Positions 35,148-44,235 of a DNA stretch of 64,000 nt are shown in pieces. Within the stretch, counting starts at the first letter, position 1, and every line of letters begins with the position of its first letter. The DNA is from Aureococcus anophagefferens (lineage: Eukaryota; Sar; Pelagophyceae; Pelagomonadales; Pelagomonadaceae). The notes beneath the pieces were generated by a model, which was not told the DNA's origin, made no database searches, and saw only the letters and a list, made by a program, of their open reading frames with translations. Where the stretch lies: assembly GCF_000186865.1 (NCBI RefSeq), contig NW_008705562.1:2993745-3057744 (forward strand). The letters run 5' to 3'. A program made the translations under genes and the position numbers.

Positions 35148-36227
35148 TTACGCCTGGTCCGCGAAGGCGGGCTTCTTCCGCCCGTCCTTGAGCTTCACGG
35201 GCGCGCGGAGCGCGACGACGACCAGCGCCCAGAGCAGCGCGCCGAAGCAGAGCAGGAGCCCGAGCGAGTTGAAGCGCGAGAAGGGGTCCGACTCCGGCGC
35301 CTCGGCCCGCAGCACGGCGTGGTTCTGGAGGTCCGCGTACATGGAGCGCACGGTCGCGCGCACGGACGGCGCGGGCGCGGAGCCCGCGCCCTGGAGCGGC
35401 CGCCAGCCGTTGTCCGGCGGGTAGACGTCCTCGGAGCAGACGCTGTAGACCGCGCCGTCGCGCGACGGCATCTGGGCCTCGCCGGACGACGGCCTCGACA
35501 GCACGCGCGCGGGCAGGATGCGCCAGAAGCCGAACTGGCCGATGACCTCGTGGACGATCGCGAAGCGGTCGCAGCGCGGGTTCGCCGCCGGGCACGACTG
35601 GAGGTAGACGGGCGCGCCGTCGTAGAGCTGCGTGTTCCGGGAGACGGAGATCTTGCGCGGGTCGCCGTCCTCGACGGGGAAGCGCGGCTGCGAGCTGTAC
35701 TCGCCGTCGACGCGCGCGTCGCCCGCGCCCTCGACGACGAACTGCGTCCGGTCGTGCCGGAGCACGAACTCGCCGCCGCCGGGGTCGCAGGCGCCGTGGT
35801 CCTCGCAGAGGCTCACGCCGCTCATCGTCGAGAAGTCGGGCGACACGAAGGCCTCGGCGTCGCAGGGCTCCCAGCTCTCGCCGATCTTGCCCCGCACGGG
35901 CTTGAGGAACAAGCGCCGCGCGTCCGCGTCGTACGCGCCCTTGAGCTCGTAGAACGAGTGGTCCGCGTGCGTGACGAAGGTCGCCACGACCTCGCCGCTC
36001 GCCGGGTCCGCGCGGTCGATGGACACCTCCACGGGGAAGTAGCGCCACCGCCGCTCGAGGTGCTTGCTGTTCTGGTGGCAGCTCGTCAGCGTGCCGCGCC
36101 AGACGTCGCCGGCGATGAAGGCCTGGTCCCGCCGCACGTGGCGCACGCCGCCGGCGTAGGCGTCGCTGTCGCTGCGTTGTATCAGTGATACGGCGACGAG
36201 CCAAAAGGCCTGCGTCGACGCGGCCAT
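35148..36227 (-). CDS. Type I membrane protein, lumenal domain unknown
   Basis: 359 residues. N-terminal leader (MAASTQAFWLVAVSLIQRSD), a lumenal part of about 290 residues with eight or more Cys (LTSCHQNSKHLERRWRYFPV, SLCEDHGACDPGGGEF, LQSCPAANPRCDRF, YSVCSEDVYPPDNGWRP), one transmembrane helix near the C-terminus (LGLLLCFGALLWALVVVAL) and a short basic tail (KLKDGRKKPAFADQA). The spaced Cys, WRYFPVEV and FRYE-like strand patterns suggest a disulfide-bonded beta fold. I do not recognise the family. Confidence 0.6.
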   Translation of the reverse strand: MAASTQAFWLVAVSLIQRSDSDAYAGGVRHVRRDQAFIAGDVWRGTLTSCHQNSKHLERRWRYFPVEVSIDRADPASGEVVATFVTHADHSFYELKGAYDADARRLFLKPVRGKIGESWEPCDAEAFVSPDFSTMSGVSLCEDHGACDPGGGEFVLRHDRTQFVVEGAGDARVDGEYSSQPRFPVEDGDPRKISVSRNTQLYDGAPVYLQSCPAANPRCDRFAIVHEVIGQFGFWRILPARVLSRPSSGEAQMPSRDGAVYSVCSEDVYPPDNGWRPLQGAGSAPAPSVRATVRSMYADLQNHAVLRAEAPESDPFSRFNSLGLLLCFGALLWALVVVALRAPVKLKDGRKKPAFADQA

Positions 36228-36487
36228 CGCGTTTTTTTTCAAGCGCAAGCAGTGCAAGCCTGTGGAGGATGCCGTCAAGGCCTTGCAAGGCCGCCCTCCC
36301 CCACGATGGGGACCAGCTAATTTGCTGGCAGAAGACGCCCTAGACGCGCCCTCTAGACGCTCGCGCACGCCGCGTCGCCGCCGCGGAAGCCACCCGCCCG
36401 CGTCCCGCCGCGCGGCGCCGCGCGCCGCGCCCGCCGCGTCGCCAACGACAAAGCGGACTTCCGCGGACGACGAAACGAGCCTCGCGG
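36228..36487. promoter_or_regulatory. Divergent spacer / promoter
   Basis: 260 bases between starts at 36227 (-) and 36488 (+). A T8 run at 36232-36239 sits just upstream of the minus start. The right half is very GC-rich with CGCCGCG repeats and is probably the 5' leader of the kinase. No motif shared with other gaps. Confidence 0.35.
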
Positions 36488-38129
36488 ATGAGCGCGATCT
36501 CCTACTTCAAGCGGCGCCTCTCCGGCCTGGCGGCGGGCGACTCGTCGGGCGGCGAGTCGAGCGAGCCGAGCTCGCCCGCGCCCGGCACGCCGCCGCGGCG
36601 GTCGCTGTCCAAGCTCTCGTTCGGGAGCCTGTCGCAGCGGAGCCTCGGGAGCCTGTCGTCGGCGGGCGGCGTGCTGCCGACGTCGACGTCCGTGAGCTCG
36701 CTGTCGCCGTCGGCGAGCGAGCGCTTCGAGGAGCTGCGGACCGTCGGCCGCGGCGCGTTTTCTACCGTCGTCCTCGCGCGGAAGAAGCTTCCGCCGGACG
36801 CGGGCCGCCTCTTCGCCATGAAGATCTGCCGCAAGAAGGATAGGAAGGAGGAGACGAAGACGGAGTCGACGTCGCGGAAACGCGCGGCGCCCAACTCCAA
36901 GGTCGAGCCCTTCATCCTCGGGTTCCTCGCGTCGAAGGAGGAGCCCGCGGCGGCGTTCGTCGTCGAGCTCCGCTACGCGTTCCAGTCGCCCGAGGCCTTC
37001 TACCTCGTCACGGACTACTTCGCCGGCGGATCTTTAGCAACGGGGTTGCGCGCGTCCCCGGACCGCCGCTTCGCGCCGCGCCGCGCGGCGTTCCACGGCG
37101 CGGAATTGGCCGTCGCCGTCGGCTTCCTCCACGCGCACGGCGTGCTCCACCGGGACCTCAAGCCGTCGAACGTGCTCCTCGACGCCGCCGGCCACGTCAA
37201 GGTCGCCGACTTCGGCCTGGCCAAGTTCGGCGCCGAGGACGGCCGGTGCCGGTCCTTCTGCGGATCCGTCGAGTACCGGAACGGGGCGGGAAAAGCGTGA
37301 TTCGAGTTCGCTTCGACATGAGTGTTCCGCGCAAAAAGCATGCACGCGTCGAGAGCGCTCCGAGAGATGATCGCTCGTCTAAAAATGAGCCGAAACGAGC
37401 GGAAAACGACCGAGAGAGGAGCCTTTGAAATTTCGCATCCTTTTCCTGCCCAGGTACATGGCGCCCGAGATCCTCCGCGGCAAGCGCTACGGCTTCGCCG
37501 TGGACTGGTGGGCGTTGGGGGTCGTGCTGGCGGAGATGGCCTTTGGCGCGACGCCCTTCTTCCACGACAAGCCCCGGGAGCTCATGCGCCTGATCCTCTC
37601 CGAGGCGCCGTGCTTCCCCGAAGGCGACGACGGCGGCGACGTGCACGAGCTCTCGGCGCTGCGCTGGACGGCCGCGGCCCTGCTGGAGAAGGCGCCGCGG
37701 GACCGCCTCGGCCGCCGCGGCGGCGCGCCGGCCGTGCGCGGCGCGCCGGCCTTCGCGGCGTTCGACTTCGGCGCGATCGAGCGCCGCGAGCGGCCGCCGC
37801 CGGGCTTCCGCGTCGACGCGCGCCGGCCCGACGACGCGGCCCGCGCGGCGCCCGTGGACCTCGACGACGAGGCGCGACGGCCCGACGGCGACTCGTGGGC
37901 GTCGGACCCGGACGCCGGCGCCTGGTCCGGCGCGTCCGCGTCGGACTCCGACGAGCTGCCGCTCCCGGCGCCGGACGCCGACGAGCTGCCGCTCCGGGCG
38001 CCGGACGCCGACGAGCTACCGCTCCCGGACGCCGGCGAGCTACCGCTCCCGGAGCCCGCGTCGCCGGCAGAGGCGTCCGCGCGGCGCGTCGTCGACGACC
38101 TCGAGCGCATCGGGCTCGCGGAGCTCTAA
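36488..38129 (+). CDS. AGC-type serine/threonine protein kinase
   Basis: Exons 36488-37272 and 37454-38129 give 486 residues. After a Ser/Gly/Pro-rich N-terminus with degenerate SLS repeats, the kinase domain shows the Gly loop [14 protein letters not shown], Lys in [19 protein letters not shown] catalytic loop, DFGLAKFG and, only after splicing, FCGSVEYMAPEIL; then [12 protein letters not shown] and [15 protein letters not shown]. The CG.VEYMAPEIL form and insert sizes fit the AGC group (PKA/PKG/PKC/SGK-like), but no hydrophobic motif is seen at the end. The C-terminal tail carries four copies of a [14 protein letters not shown] decamer. The kinase is inactive unless the introner intron is removed, because it splits the activation segment. 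Confidence 0.88.
37273..37453 (+). mobile_element. Introner element, group B, acting as intron (GT-AG)
   Basis: A 181-base intron inside the kinase activation segment. Flanks are GTACCGGA and GTACATGG, sharing GTAC only, so the target repeat is decayed or short. Ends GGGGCGGGAAAAG and (reverse) GGGCAGGAAAAG are inverted. The core CTAAAAATGAGCCGAA is sense to the host here, opposite to the B copies at 33289 and 54443. In-frame stops in the unspliced reading show it must be removed. Confidence 0.88.
37940..38065 (+). repeat. [10 protein letters not shown] coding repeat in kinase tail
   Basis: Four in-frame units of 24-30 bases (GACGAGCTGCCGCTCCCG and variants) encode an acidic-proline tail. 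Confidence 0.75.
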
Positions 38130-38161
38130 GGGTTCTCGAGAGCACGTTAGCGGCGGGGCGT

Positions 38162-39181
38162 TCAGAGGTAGTCGGCGATGGAGTCGACGTAGAAGTCGGG
38201 GATGACCTTGTTCTCGGGCGAGAGGAGCTTCTCCTCGGTCGTGACGCCGCTGAGCGTGAGGCACGACTTGAGGCCGTTGTCGTTGCCGAAGAGGATGTCC
38301 GTGTCGAGGCGGTCGCCGACCATGCAGATGCGTGCGCGATCCAAGCCGAACTTCTCCTCCATGTAGTCGATCATGAGGGGCGACGGCTTGCCGACGAGCG
38401 TCGGCTCGCGGCCCGTGCAGCCCTTGATCGCGCCGACCATCGCGCCGTTGCCCGCCCACTCCTGCGCGTCCGTGAGGTGCGTCACCGCGTCCAGGTTCGT
38501 CGCGATGAACTCGGCGCCGAGCTCGTTGATGGCGAGCTGCGCCGTCTGGATCTTGTAGTAGTTGACCTCGCGGTCGAAGCCGACGACGACGGCGCCGATG
38601 TCCTCGTCGACGTCGAGCTTGCCGCCGGGCTTCATGTTCGGCGCCTTGGCGCTGTCGGCGCCGGCGCCGATGTGGGGCACGCCGATGAGGTCGAGCTCGT
38701 CCTCGATGCCGACCTCGCCGATGATGTAGACCTTCTTGCCCGTGTCCTTGAACTTGGTCTGCTCGAGGTACGCGGCGGCCGCGAAGGACGACGAGAAGAT
38801 CTCCTCGGGCTCGACCTCGAGGCCCAAGCCCTCGAACTTCTTCTTGTAGCCCTTGCGGCTCTTCGTCGAGTTGTTGGTCACGAAGAAGATGCGCTTGCCG
38901 AGCTCGCGGAGCTTCTTGAGCACCGCGGGCACGCGGTCGATGAGCGAGTCGCCCTTCCAGATGACGCCGTCGCAGTCGAAGATGAAGACGTCGACGCTGT
39001 CGAGGAACTCCTGCGGGTCACCGAGCTTCGTCGGCGTGCCCGCGGTAGCCACGGCGCTGTGGAGCCGCGTGTCGCCGCCGGACCGCACGCGCAGCGCGCC
39101 GGCGCGGGCGCCGATGCGGCCGAAGGCCGCCGCGCGGCCCACGACCGTGAGCGCGACCACGAACTTGCTGAAGAGCGGCAT
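38162..39181 (-). CDS. Phosphoglycolate phosphatase, plastid-targeted (HAD family)
   Basis: This enzyme dephosphorylates 2-phosphoglycolate, the toxic by-product of Rubisco oxygenation, in the photorespiratory pathway. 339 residues. The leader MPLFSKFVVALTVVGRAAA|FGRIG is a stramenopile plastid leader with the A-F junction. HAD motif I is FIFDCDGVIW (Asp69, Asp71), motif II FFVTNNSTKSRKGY, motif III Lys in TLVGKPSPLM and motif IV CMVGDRLDTDILFG. The cap region IGEVGIEDELDLIGVPHIG and the overall pattern fit the C2-cap PGP/p-nitrophenylphosphatase subgroup. Pyridoxal phosphatase is a relative with the same fold, so substrate is inferred from targeting and similarity. Confidence 0.9.
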   Translation of the reverse strand: MPLFSKFVVALTVVGRAAAFGRIGARAGALRVRSGGDTRLHSAVATAGTPTKLGDPQEFLDSVDVFIFDCDGVIWKGDSLIDRVPAVLKKLRELGKRIFFVTNNSTKSRKGYKKKFEGLGLEVEPEEIFSSSFAAAAYLEQTKFKDTGKKVYIIGEVGIEDELDLIGVPHIGAGADSAKAPNMKPGGKLDVDEDIGAVVVGFDREVNYYKIQTAQLAINELGAEFIATNLDAVTHLTDAQEWAGNGAMVGAIKGCTGREPTLVGKPSPLMIDYMEEKFGLDRARICMVGDRLDTDILFGNDNGLKSCLTLSGVTTEEKLLSPENKVIPDFYVDSIADYL

Positions 39182-39588
39182 CGGAGGCCTGGCAACGAGC
39201 TGTGGACGATCCGAAGCGCGAGCCTCGTCACATGCGGCGCTGGCCTGGAGTCGCTTACTGCTAGCCCGGGCCTAGCCGAGACCCACGGGGGAACCGGACT
39301 CTCGCTGGGAGGAGCGCCTAGGCGCGTCGCGTCCGGGGTGAGGAACCCCAAAGAGCGCGCTGGTCCAGCGCTCTCGCTGCCTCGTGGCCGTGTGACGCCG
39401 GGTAAGCCTCCGGACCTGCCGCGTCCCCCCGCTCGGTCGACCGAACGGGGTTTCGCGGCCAGGGCACTGCTCCGCGGCGGCATCATCGTCTTGTTTCCCC
39501 TCCTCAGCCGTGTCGCCGCCGGCGCCGTCGCGTTCGACGCCGCCGCGCCCGCCGTCGCCGCCGCCCCGCGCCGTCGCAGTCGGACGCG
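39182..39588. other. Divergent spacer with probable 5'-UTR intron of EMC3
   Basis: 407 bases between divergent starts. GTAAGC at 39402 is a strong donor and TTTCCCCTCCTCAG ending at 39507 is a strong acceptor, so a 106-base intron in the leader of the EMC3 mRNA is plausible. A GC-rich hairpin (CCCCGCTCGGTCGACCGAAC with GGGG, about 39426-39450) lies within it. No tRNA or known RNA is recognised. Confidence 0.4.
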
Positions 39589-40449
39589 ATGGGCGCCGCC
39601 GACGAAGCCCCGCTCCTCCTCGACCCGTCGATCCGGGACTGGGTCGTCCTGCCCATGGTCGCCATCATGGTGCTCATGGGCCTCTGCCGCCACTACGCGC
39701 AGATGTGCCTCAAGTCGTCGAACCCCATGGACGCCGAGGAGATCAAGCACAAGCAGACCCTGGGCCGCGTGTCGAGGCTGCGGAACCGGGGCGCGCGGCT
39801 CCTGCCCGCGGCGTCGTTCAACGCGCGCAAGGCGTACTTCGCGGACAAGACCAAGGGCCTGCTCACGAAGAAGGTGAAGAAGAGCGGCGTGAACCCCATG
39901 TCGAACCCCATGGGCATGGTCGACCACATGAAGGGCAACATGCTCTACATGCTGCCGAACATGGTCATGATGGGCATCATCAACTTCTTCTTCCAGGGCT
40001 TCGTCATCTGCAAGGTGCCCTTCCCGCTCACGAGCCGGTTCAAGGTCATGCTCCAGCGCGGCGTCGACCTCGCGACGCTGGACGTGTCCTACGTCTCGTC
40101 CCTGAGCCTCTACTTCCTCCTCATGTTCGGCCTCCGGGGCTTCTTCAAGATCGCCCTCGGCGAGGACAGCGACTCCCTCGACGAGTCGCGCGCGATGCAG
40201 ATGCAGATGGGCATGGGCATGGGCGGCCCGGGCCAGATGTTCGACGCGCCGGGCGCCTTCAAGCACGAGCGCGAGGAGCTGGCCATGACCCAGCACGCCT
40301 GGGCGCTGGAGGACGTGGAGCTGAACCTCGTGGGCGCCAAGGTCGCCGCGCGCGTCGCGAACGCGCGCGGCGGGGCCGCGCCGGCCAAGGGCGCGGCGAA
40401 GCCCGGCGTCCGCGTCAAGAAGATCCGCAAGGTCAAGAAGACGGCGTAA
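39589..40449 (+). CDS. EMC3: ER membrane protein complex subunit 3
   Basis: EMC3 is the Oxa1/YidC/Get1-superfamily insertase subunit of the ER membrane complex, which inserts tail-anchored and multi-pass proteins. 286 residues, full family length. After a short N-terminus (LLLDPSIRDWVVLPMVAIMV) come the first transmembrane helix, SNPMDAEEIKHKQTL, a cytosolic coiled coil (ARKAYF ... KKVKKSGVNPM), the two-helix hydrophobic core (NMLYMLPNMVMMGIINFFFQ and on) and FPLTSRFKVMLQRGVDLATL with SYVSSLSLYFLLMFGLRG, all strongly conserved. The C-terminus is Met-rich then basic (KKIRKVKKTA). One exon; a leader intron is suspected. Confidence 0.95.
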   Translation: MGAADEAPLLLDPSIRDWVVLPMVAIMVLMGLCRHYAQMCLKSSNPMDAEEIKHKQTLGRVSRLRNRGARLLPAASFNARKAYFADKTKGLLTKKVKKSGVNPMSNPMGMVDHMKGNMLYMLPNMVMMGIINFFFQGFVICKVPFPLTSRFKVMLQRGVDLATLDVSYVSSLSLYFLLMFGLRGFFKIALGEDSDSLDESRAMQMQMGMGMGGPGQMFDAPGAFKHEREELAMTQHAWALEDVELNLVGAKVAARVANARGGAAPAKGAAKPGVRVKKIRKVKKTA

Positions 40450-40544
40450 AAAGGTTTTCGTGACACGGGGCGGGCCGCGAGTCGGCGTCGCGGGAGAGGC
40501 GCGCCGAGTCGCAAAAGACGCGATACGAGGCGAAACGGCCGTTA

Positions 40545-41735
40545 CTACGCGACCAGCTCGGGCTTGCGCGAGACGAGGAGCTGGCCGCACGCGGCGCTCT
40601 CGTCGTCGCCGCGCTGGAGGCGCGTCGCGACGTGGACGCGGGGCTCGAGCTCGCGGATCTTCGCCGCGTAGGCGAGGACGCGTTCCGTCGAGGGCGACTC
40701 GAAGTCCGTGTGGTCCGTCGGGTTGCAGGGGATGAGGTCCACGTTGCACTTGCCGGCCGCGTCGACGATGGGCCCGATGAATTCGGCGAGCTTCGCGGCG
40801 TCGTCGTCGGAGTCGTTGACGTCGCGGATGAGCGTCGCCGCGAGCATGAGCGTGCGCCGCCGCGCGGGCCGCGCCTCGAGCGCGTCGATGAGCCCCCGCC
40901 GGAGCTCCGGGAGCGGGTGGCGGCTCGACGGCACGAGCTTCCTCCGGAGGTCCTCGTCGGCGGCGTGGATGGACCACGCGAGCATGCCGTCGGCGTCCGC
41001 GAGCGCCGCGAAGGCCTCGGGCGACGGGCCCACCGTCGAGATCGTGATCTTCGACCGCGCCATGCGGAACTTGTCGCCGTCGACGAGCGACGTCGCCGCG
41101 GCCTTGACGTGGTCGACGTTGCGGCCCGCGTCGCCCATGCCCATGAAGACGATGTTCGTCAGCGGCGGCATGGCGTCGGACTCCCGCGCGACGCGCGCCG
41201 CGATGGCGAATTGCGCGAGGATCTCGTCCGCCGTGAGCTGGCGGACGAGCCCCATCCGCGCCGTCGCGCAGAAGCGGCAGCCCCGGTCGCAGCCGACCTG
41301 CGACGACACGCAGAGCGTCGTGCGCGGCCGCGTCGGATGGGGGATCAATACGGCTTCCACCGCCAGGCCGTCGGCCAATCGCACGAGGAGCTTCGTCGTC
41401 CCGTCCTTCGCGACGTGCGTCTCCGCGAGGGTCGCGGGCACGAAGCGCGTCGCGCCGCAGGCGATCAAGGCCCGCCGGGCCCCGATGGTCACGAGGTCGG
41501 AGTCGAGGGGCTCCTCGCCGGCGCGCACGGCGTCCCAGACCGACCGGGCGCGGCCCGCGCCGCCGACGAGCTCCTTGAGCTCGGGGAAAGGTAAGGCGAG
41601 CGTCGACGACGGCCGCCCGTGGACCTCGATGCCCGGCGGCGCGGCCGTGCGCGGAACCGTCGCCGAGAGCGCCGAGGCCGAGGCGAGGAGCGCGAGGGAG
41701 CGCCACGCGTGGCTCAGGGTAGGGCTAGCGCTCAT
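40545..41735 (-). CDS. RlmN-type 23S rRNA/tRNA adenine-C2 methyltransferase (radical SAM)
   Basis: A radical-SAM enzyme that methylates C2 of adenine in bacterial-type 23S rRNA (A2503) and some tRNAs; in an alga the target is probably plastid or mitochondrial rRNA. 396 residues from the ATG at 41735. The cluster-binding motif is CDRGCRFC (Cys149, Cys153, Cys156), with FMGMGDAGRN (RlmN box), SIHAADEDLRRKLVPSS, NDSDDDAAKLAEF and the second catalytic Cys in SAACGQLLVSRK. An N-terminal leader (WRSLALLASASALSA) supports organelle import. It lacks features that would separate RlmN from Cfr with certainty, but Cfr-like resistance activity is unlikely in this context. Confidence 0.9.
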   Translation of the reverse strand: MSASPTLSHAWRSLALLASASALSATVPRTAAPPGIEVHGRPSSTLALPFPELKELVGGAGRARSVWDAVRAGEEPLDSDLVTIGARRALIACGATRFVPATLAETHVAKDGTTKLLVRLADGLAVEAVLIPHPTRPRTTLCVSSQVGCDRGCRFCATARMGLVRQLTADEILAQFAIAARVARESDAMPPLTNIVFMGMGDAGRNVDHVKAAATSLVDGDKFRMARSKITISTVGPSPEAFAALADADGMLAWSIHAADEDLRRKLVPSSRHPLPELRRGLIDALEARPARRRTLMLAATLIRDVNDSDDDAAKLAEFIGPIVDAAGKCNVDLIPCNPTDHTDFESPSTERVLAYAAKIRELEPRVHVATRLQRGDDESAACGQLLVSRKPELVA

Positions 41736-41822
41736 CACAGCTTTCTTCGCCCGGCCCATGCTCAGTGCGGCAACTACAACATGTATGCAACCAAGGCTTC
41801 AAGCATCGACACGTCCCTGAAT

Positions 41823-44089
41823 TTACCCCCCGCACCGCGTCGCGTTCCGCCGGCTCGCGGCGCAGGCCGGCGTCTCGTCGGGCGTCGACCGCGCGAGGCA
41901 GACCTTGGCCGCGAGCCCGTCCCCCGGCTCGCCGAACGCCGCGCCGCCGCGGCGGAGCGAGTCCGCGAGCCACGTCTCCGGGTTCACCGTCGTCTTGCCC
42001 GGGAGGCCCGTGACGCCCGCGCAGCGCCAGTAGCGTAAAGCACCGTCCACCAGCCCCGCCGTCGCCGCGTCGCGCTCGAAGACGTTGAACCAGTCGCCGC
42101 GGACCGCGACGTTCGACGCGCCGAAGACGTCGCGCGGCGACACGGGCGCCGCGAAGACGAGGTCCGGCCGCAGCTTGGCGACCCAGGCGTAGCGCGCCCC
42201 GTCGCGCCGCTCGGCGAGGTTCACGAGGAACATGGCCCGGCGGTAGCGGTCGAAGATGCGCACCGCGCGGCCCGCGGCGTAGTGCAGGTCCGCGGCCCAC
42301 GCCCTGCCGCCGCAGTGCGTGTCGCCGCGCGTGCCGCTATACCAGTCGGACCGGTTCCACTCGTTGCCGCCGTCCGCGAAGCCGCCGACCCTCGGCTCGT
42401 GCCTAGCGAGGACGTTTGTGATGATTTGTTTCCCCGGTCGAACGCTCCCGAACGCGGGACCCGGGGCTCGCGCAGCGTGACCATGCGCGGCCGCAGGACG
42501 CCCAGCGCGGTCGCGAGGTCCGCCGCGGCGACGCGCTTCGAGCCGTGGTTCCACCGCGGCTCGCGCATGAAGGTCTTCGTGTCCGGCGCTAATTCGAGAT
42601 TCGCGAAGACGTCCCAGTTTCCGCCCGTGGACCGCAGGAAGCAGTCCGCCATGGTCCCGTGGACCCGGGCCGCCTCGAGGCCGTCCGCGAGGCCCGCGAC
42701 GACGACGGCGCCCCGGGGGCCCGCCGCGGGCGGCGGCGCGGCGCCGACGGTCAGCGCGACGCACCCGTTTTCACCGCCGTCGACGGCCGTCGCCGTCGCC
42801 GCGCCGCCCGCCGCGGGGTACGCGTACTCGCAGGTCCAGGCCCAGGGCGCCGGCGGCGCCTCGACGACGCACTGGCCCGGCCAGGCCGCGAGGTCGTCGC
42901 GGCGGCCGACGCACCGCTCGCCGCGGGACGCGTCGCAGTCGCCGTCCGCGCGGCAGTCGAAGCGCGACACCGGCGCGCGCGGCTCCGCGCCGCAGCCGCG
43001 GTGGAACGCGCGCTTCGCGGCGAACTTGGGTTCGACGCTTTCGCCCCAATAGACGTCGCGCGTCGCGAGCGTGCCGTCCCAGAGGCGGCAGCCCGGCGGC
43101 GGGCCCGGCGCGTCGCAGGGCGCGCCGCCGTCGCCGCCGAGCGCGCGCGCGAGGTTCGGGAGGTAGAGCTCCTCGACGCACGCGTGGCCGCAGTCGAGGC
43201 ACGTGCGCGCGTTGAGGCGGCCCAACGGCCCCCGCGCCGCGAGGAAGGCGACCGCGCGCCGCAGCGTCGCGAACGCGTAGAAGGCGCCCTCGTGCTTCTG
43301 CACGAGCACGCGATCCGTCGGGAGCTGCTCCGCGATCGCGGCCCAGTCGCCGTCGTCGCCGTCGACGGTCCTGTTGATCGCCGCGAGCGACGCGAAGGCC
43401 GGCGCGCGCGCCGCCGACGCGCCGCGTGCGCGGACGAGGGCCTCGAAGCCCGGGGTTCGCCACTCGACGTTCGCGGCGGAAAAGACGACGTGCGACGGGC
43501 CGCGCGCGCCGTAGAGCGCGTCCAGCAGCATGACGTTGCGCAGGTGCGCGTGCAGGATGCTCCCGTAGGCCCGCAGCACGGGGACGCAGTCCGGGTTCAG
43601 CACGACGCGGCCCGGGAAGGCCGCCGCGAGCGCCGCGCGGTCGCCGTCCGTCGCGCGCGAGTAGCAGCCGACGTGCACCGCGACCACCGTCGACGGCGCG
43701 GCGACGGCGAGCAGGTCCCGCGCCGCGGCGCGCACGGCGCAGGCCGCGTCGCTCGTCGCGAGGCTCACGGCGACGAAGGCGCCGCTCCGCGGCGGCGCGG
43801 CCGCCGCGGGGCCTCGCGCGCAACAGCCCGAGAGGCTGTCCTCGACGCAGGGCGCGCTCCGCGGCTCGCAGCTCGTCCCATCCGCGGCGCCGGGCACCCA
43901 GCGCGCCCGCTCGTAGGAAACCCGCCACGCGCGCTGGCGCGCGCTCGAGGAGGCGCACTCGTCGCGCCGCGCCGCCGGGTCGTACTGCGCCCGCGCCGCG
44001 CCGCTCGTCGACGCCTCCCACCACGCCTTCGCCTCCCACTCGCCGCGGCAGCCCAGGGCGAACGGCAGCAGGAGGCGCAGCGTGCGCAT
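41823..44089 (-). CDS. Secretory two-domain glycosyltransferase-like protein
   Basis: Exons 44089-42474 and 42402-41823 give 731 residues with a signal peptide (MRTLRLLLPFALGCRG). The N-terminal half matches the 6265 gene block by block (CVEDSLSGCC, FVAVSLATSDAACAV, VAVHVGCYSRAT, VPVLRAYGSILHAHLRN, VQKHEGAFYAFA, ARGPLGRLNARTC, CVEELYLPNLAR). The C-terminal half, split by the intron, holds a glycosyltransferase-like domain (AARVHGTMADCFLRS, RPRMVTLHEPRVGGFADGGN, RYAWVAKLRPDLVFAAP, RGDWFNVFERD) whose RPDL...P pattern recurs in the gene at 48278. Likely a Golgi enzyme for an algal glycan; donor and linkage unknown. Spliced reading TLHEPRV is in frame. Confidence 0.7.
42403..42473 (-). mobile_element. 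Introner element, group C (short, diverged), acting as intron (GC-AG)
   Basis: A 71-base intron with flanks GCGCGAGCC and GCACGAGCC (one mismatch). On the host strand the interior TTCGACCGGGGAAACAAATC lines up with TTCGAGAACCGGGGAAAAGA of the element at 27584 and ends in CTAG instead of GGTAG. The inverted repeat around the middle is mostly lost, so this looks like an older copy. Confidence 0.75.
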
Positions 44090-44235
44090 CAGCCGCAGCG
44101 TTGCATGAGCGCTCGAGAGGGCTGCCAATTTGGGCTGCCCATGCCGCGCACGAACAATGTTGAATTCACCTTTGAGTACAACGCACTCAGTCGGGGACGA
44201 TGGGGCAGCCCTTTCTGGCGCCTGTCCCGACAAAC
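44090..44235. promoter_or_regulatory. Bidirectional promoter with two GGGCAGCCC motifs
   Basis: A 146-base gap. GGGCTGCCC at 44132-44140 faces the minus gene (GGGCAGCCC on that strand, about 43 bases from its ATG); GGGCAGCCC at 44203-44211 faces the plus gene, about 25 bases from its ATG. TGTTGAATTC is at 44158. Same layout as 34308-34465. Confidence 0.5.

Noticed and set aside
39400..39510. Structured RNA gene in the EMC3 upstream region.
   Set aside because: There is a GC-rich hairpin but no tRNA, snRNA or snoRNA signature. A leader intron explains the splice-like signals better.
40545..41735. Cfr-type antibiotic-resistance methyltransferase.
   Set aside because: The RlmN-like features and organelle leader make an ordinary rRNA methyltransferase far more likely.
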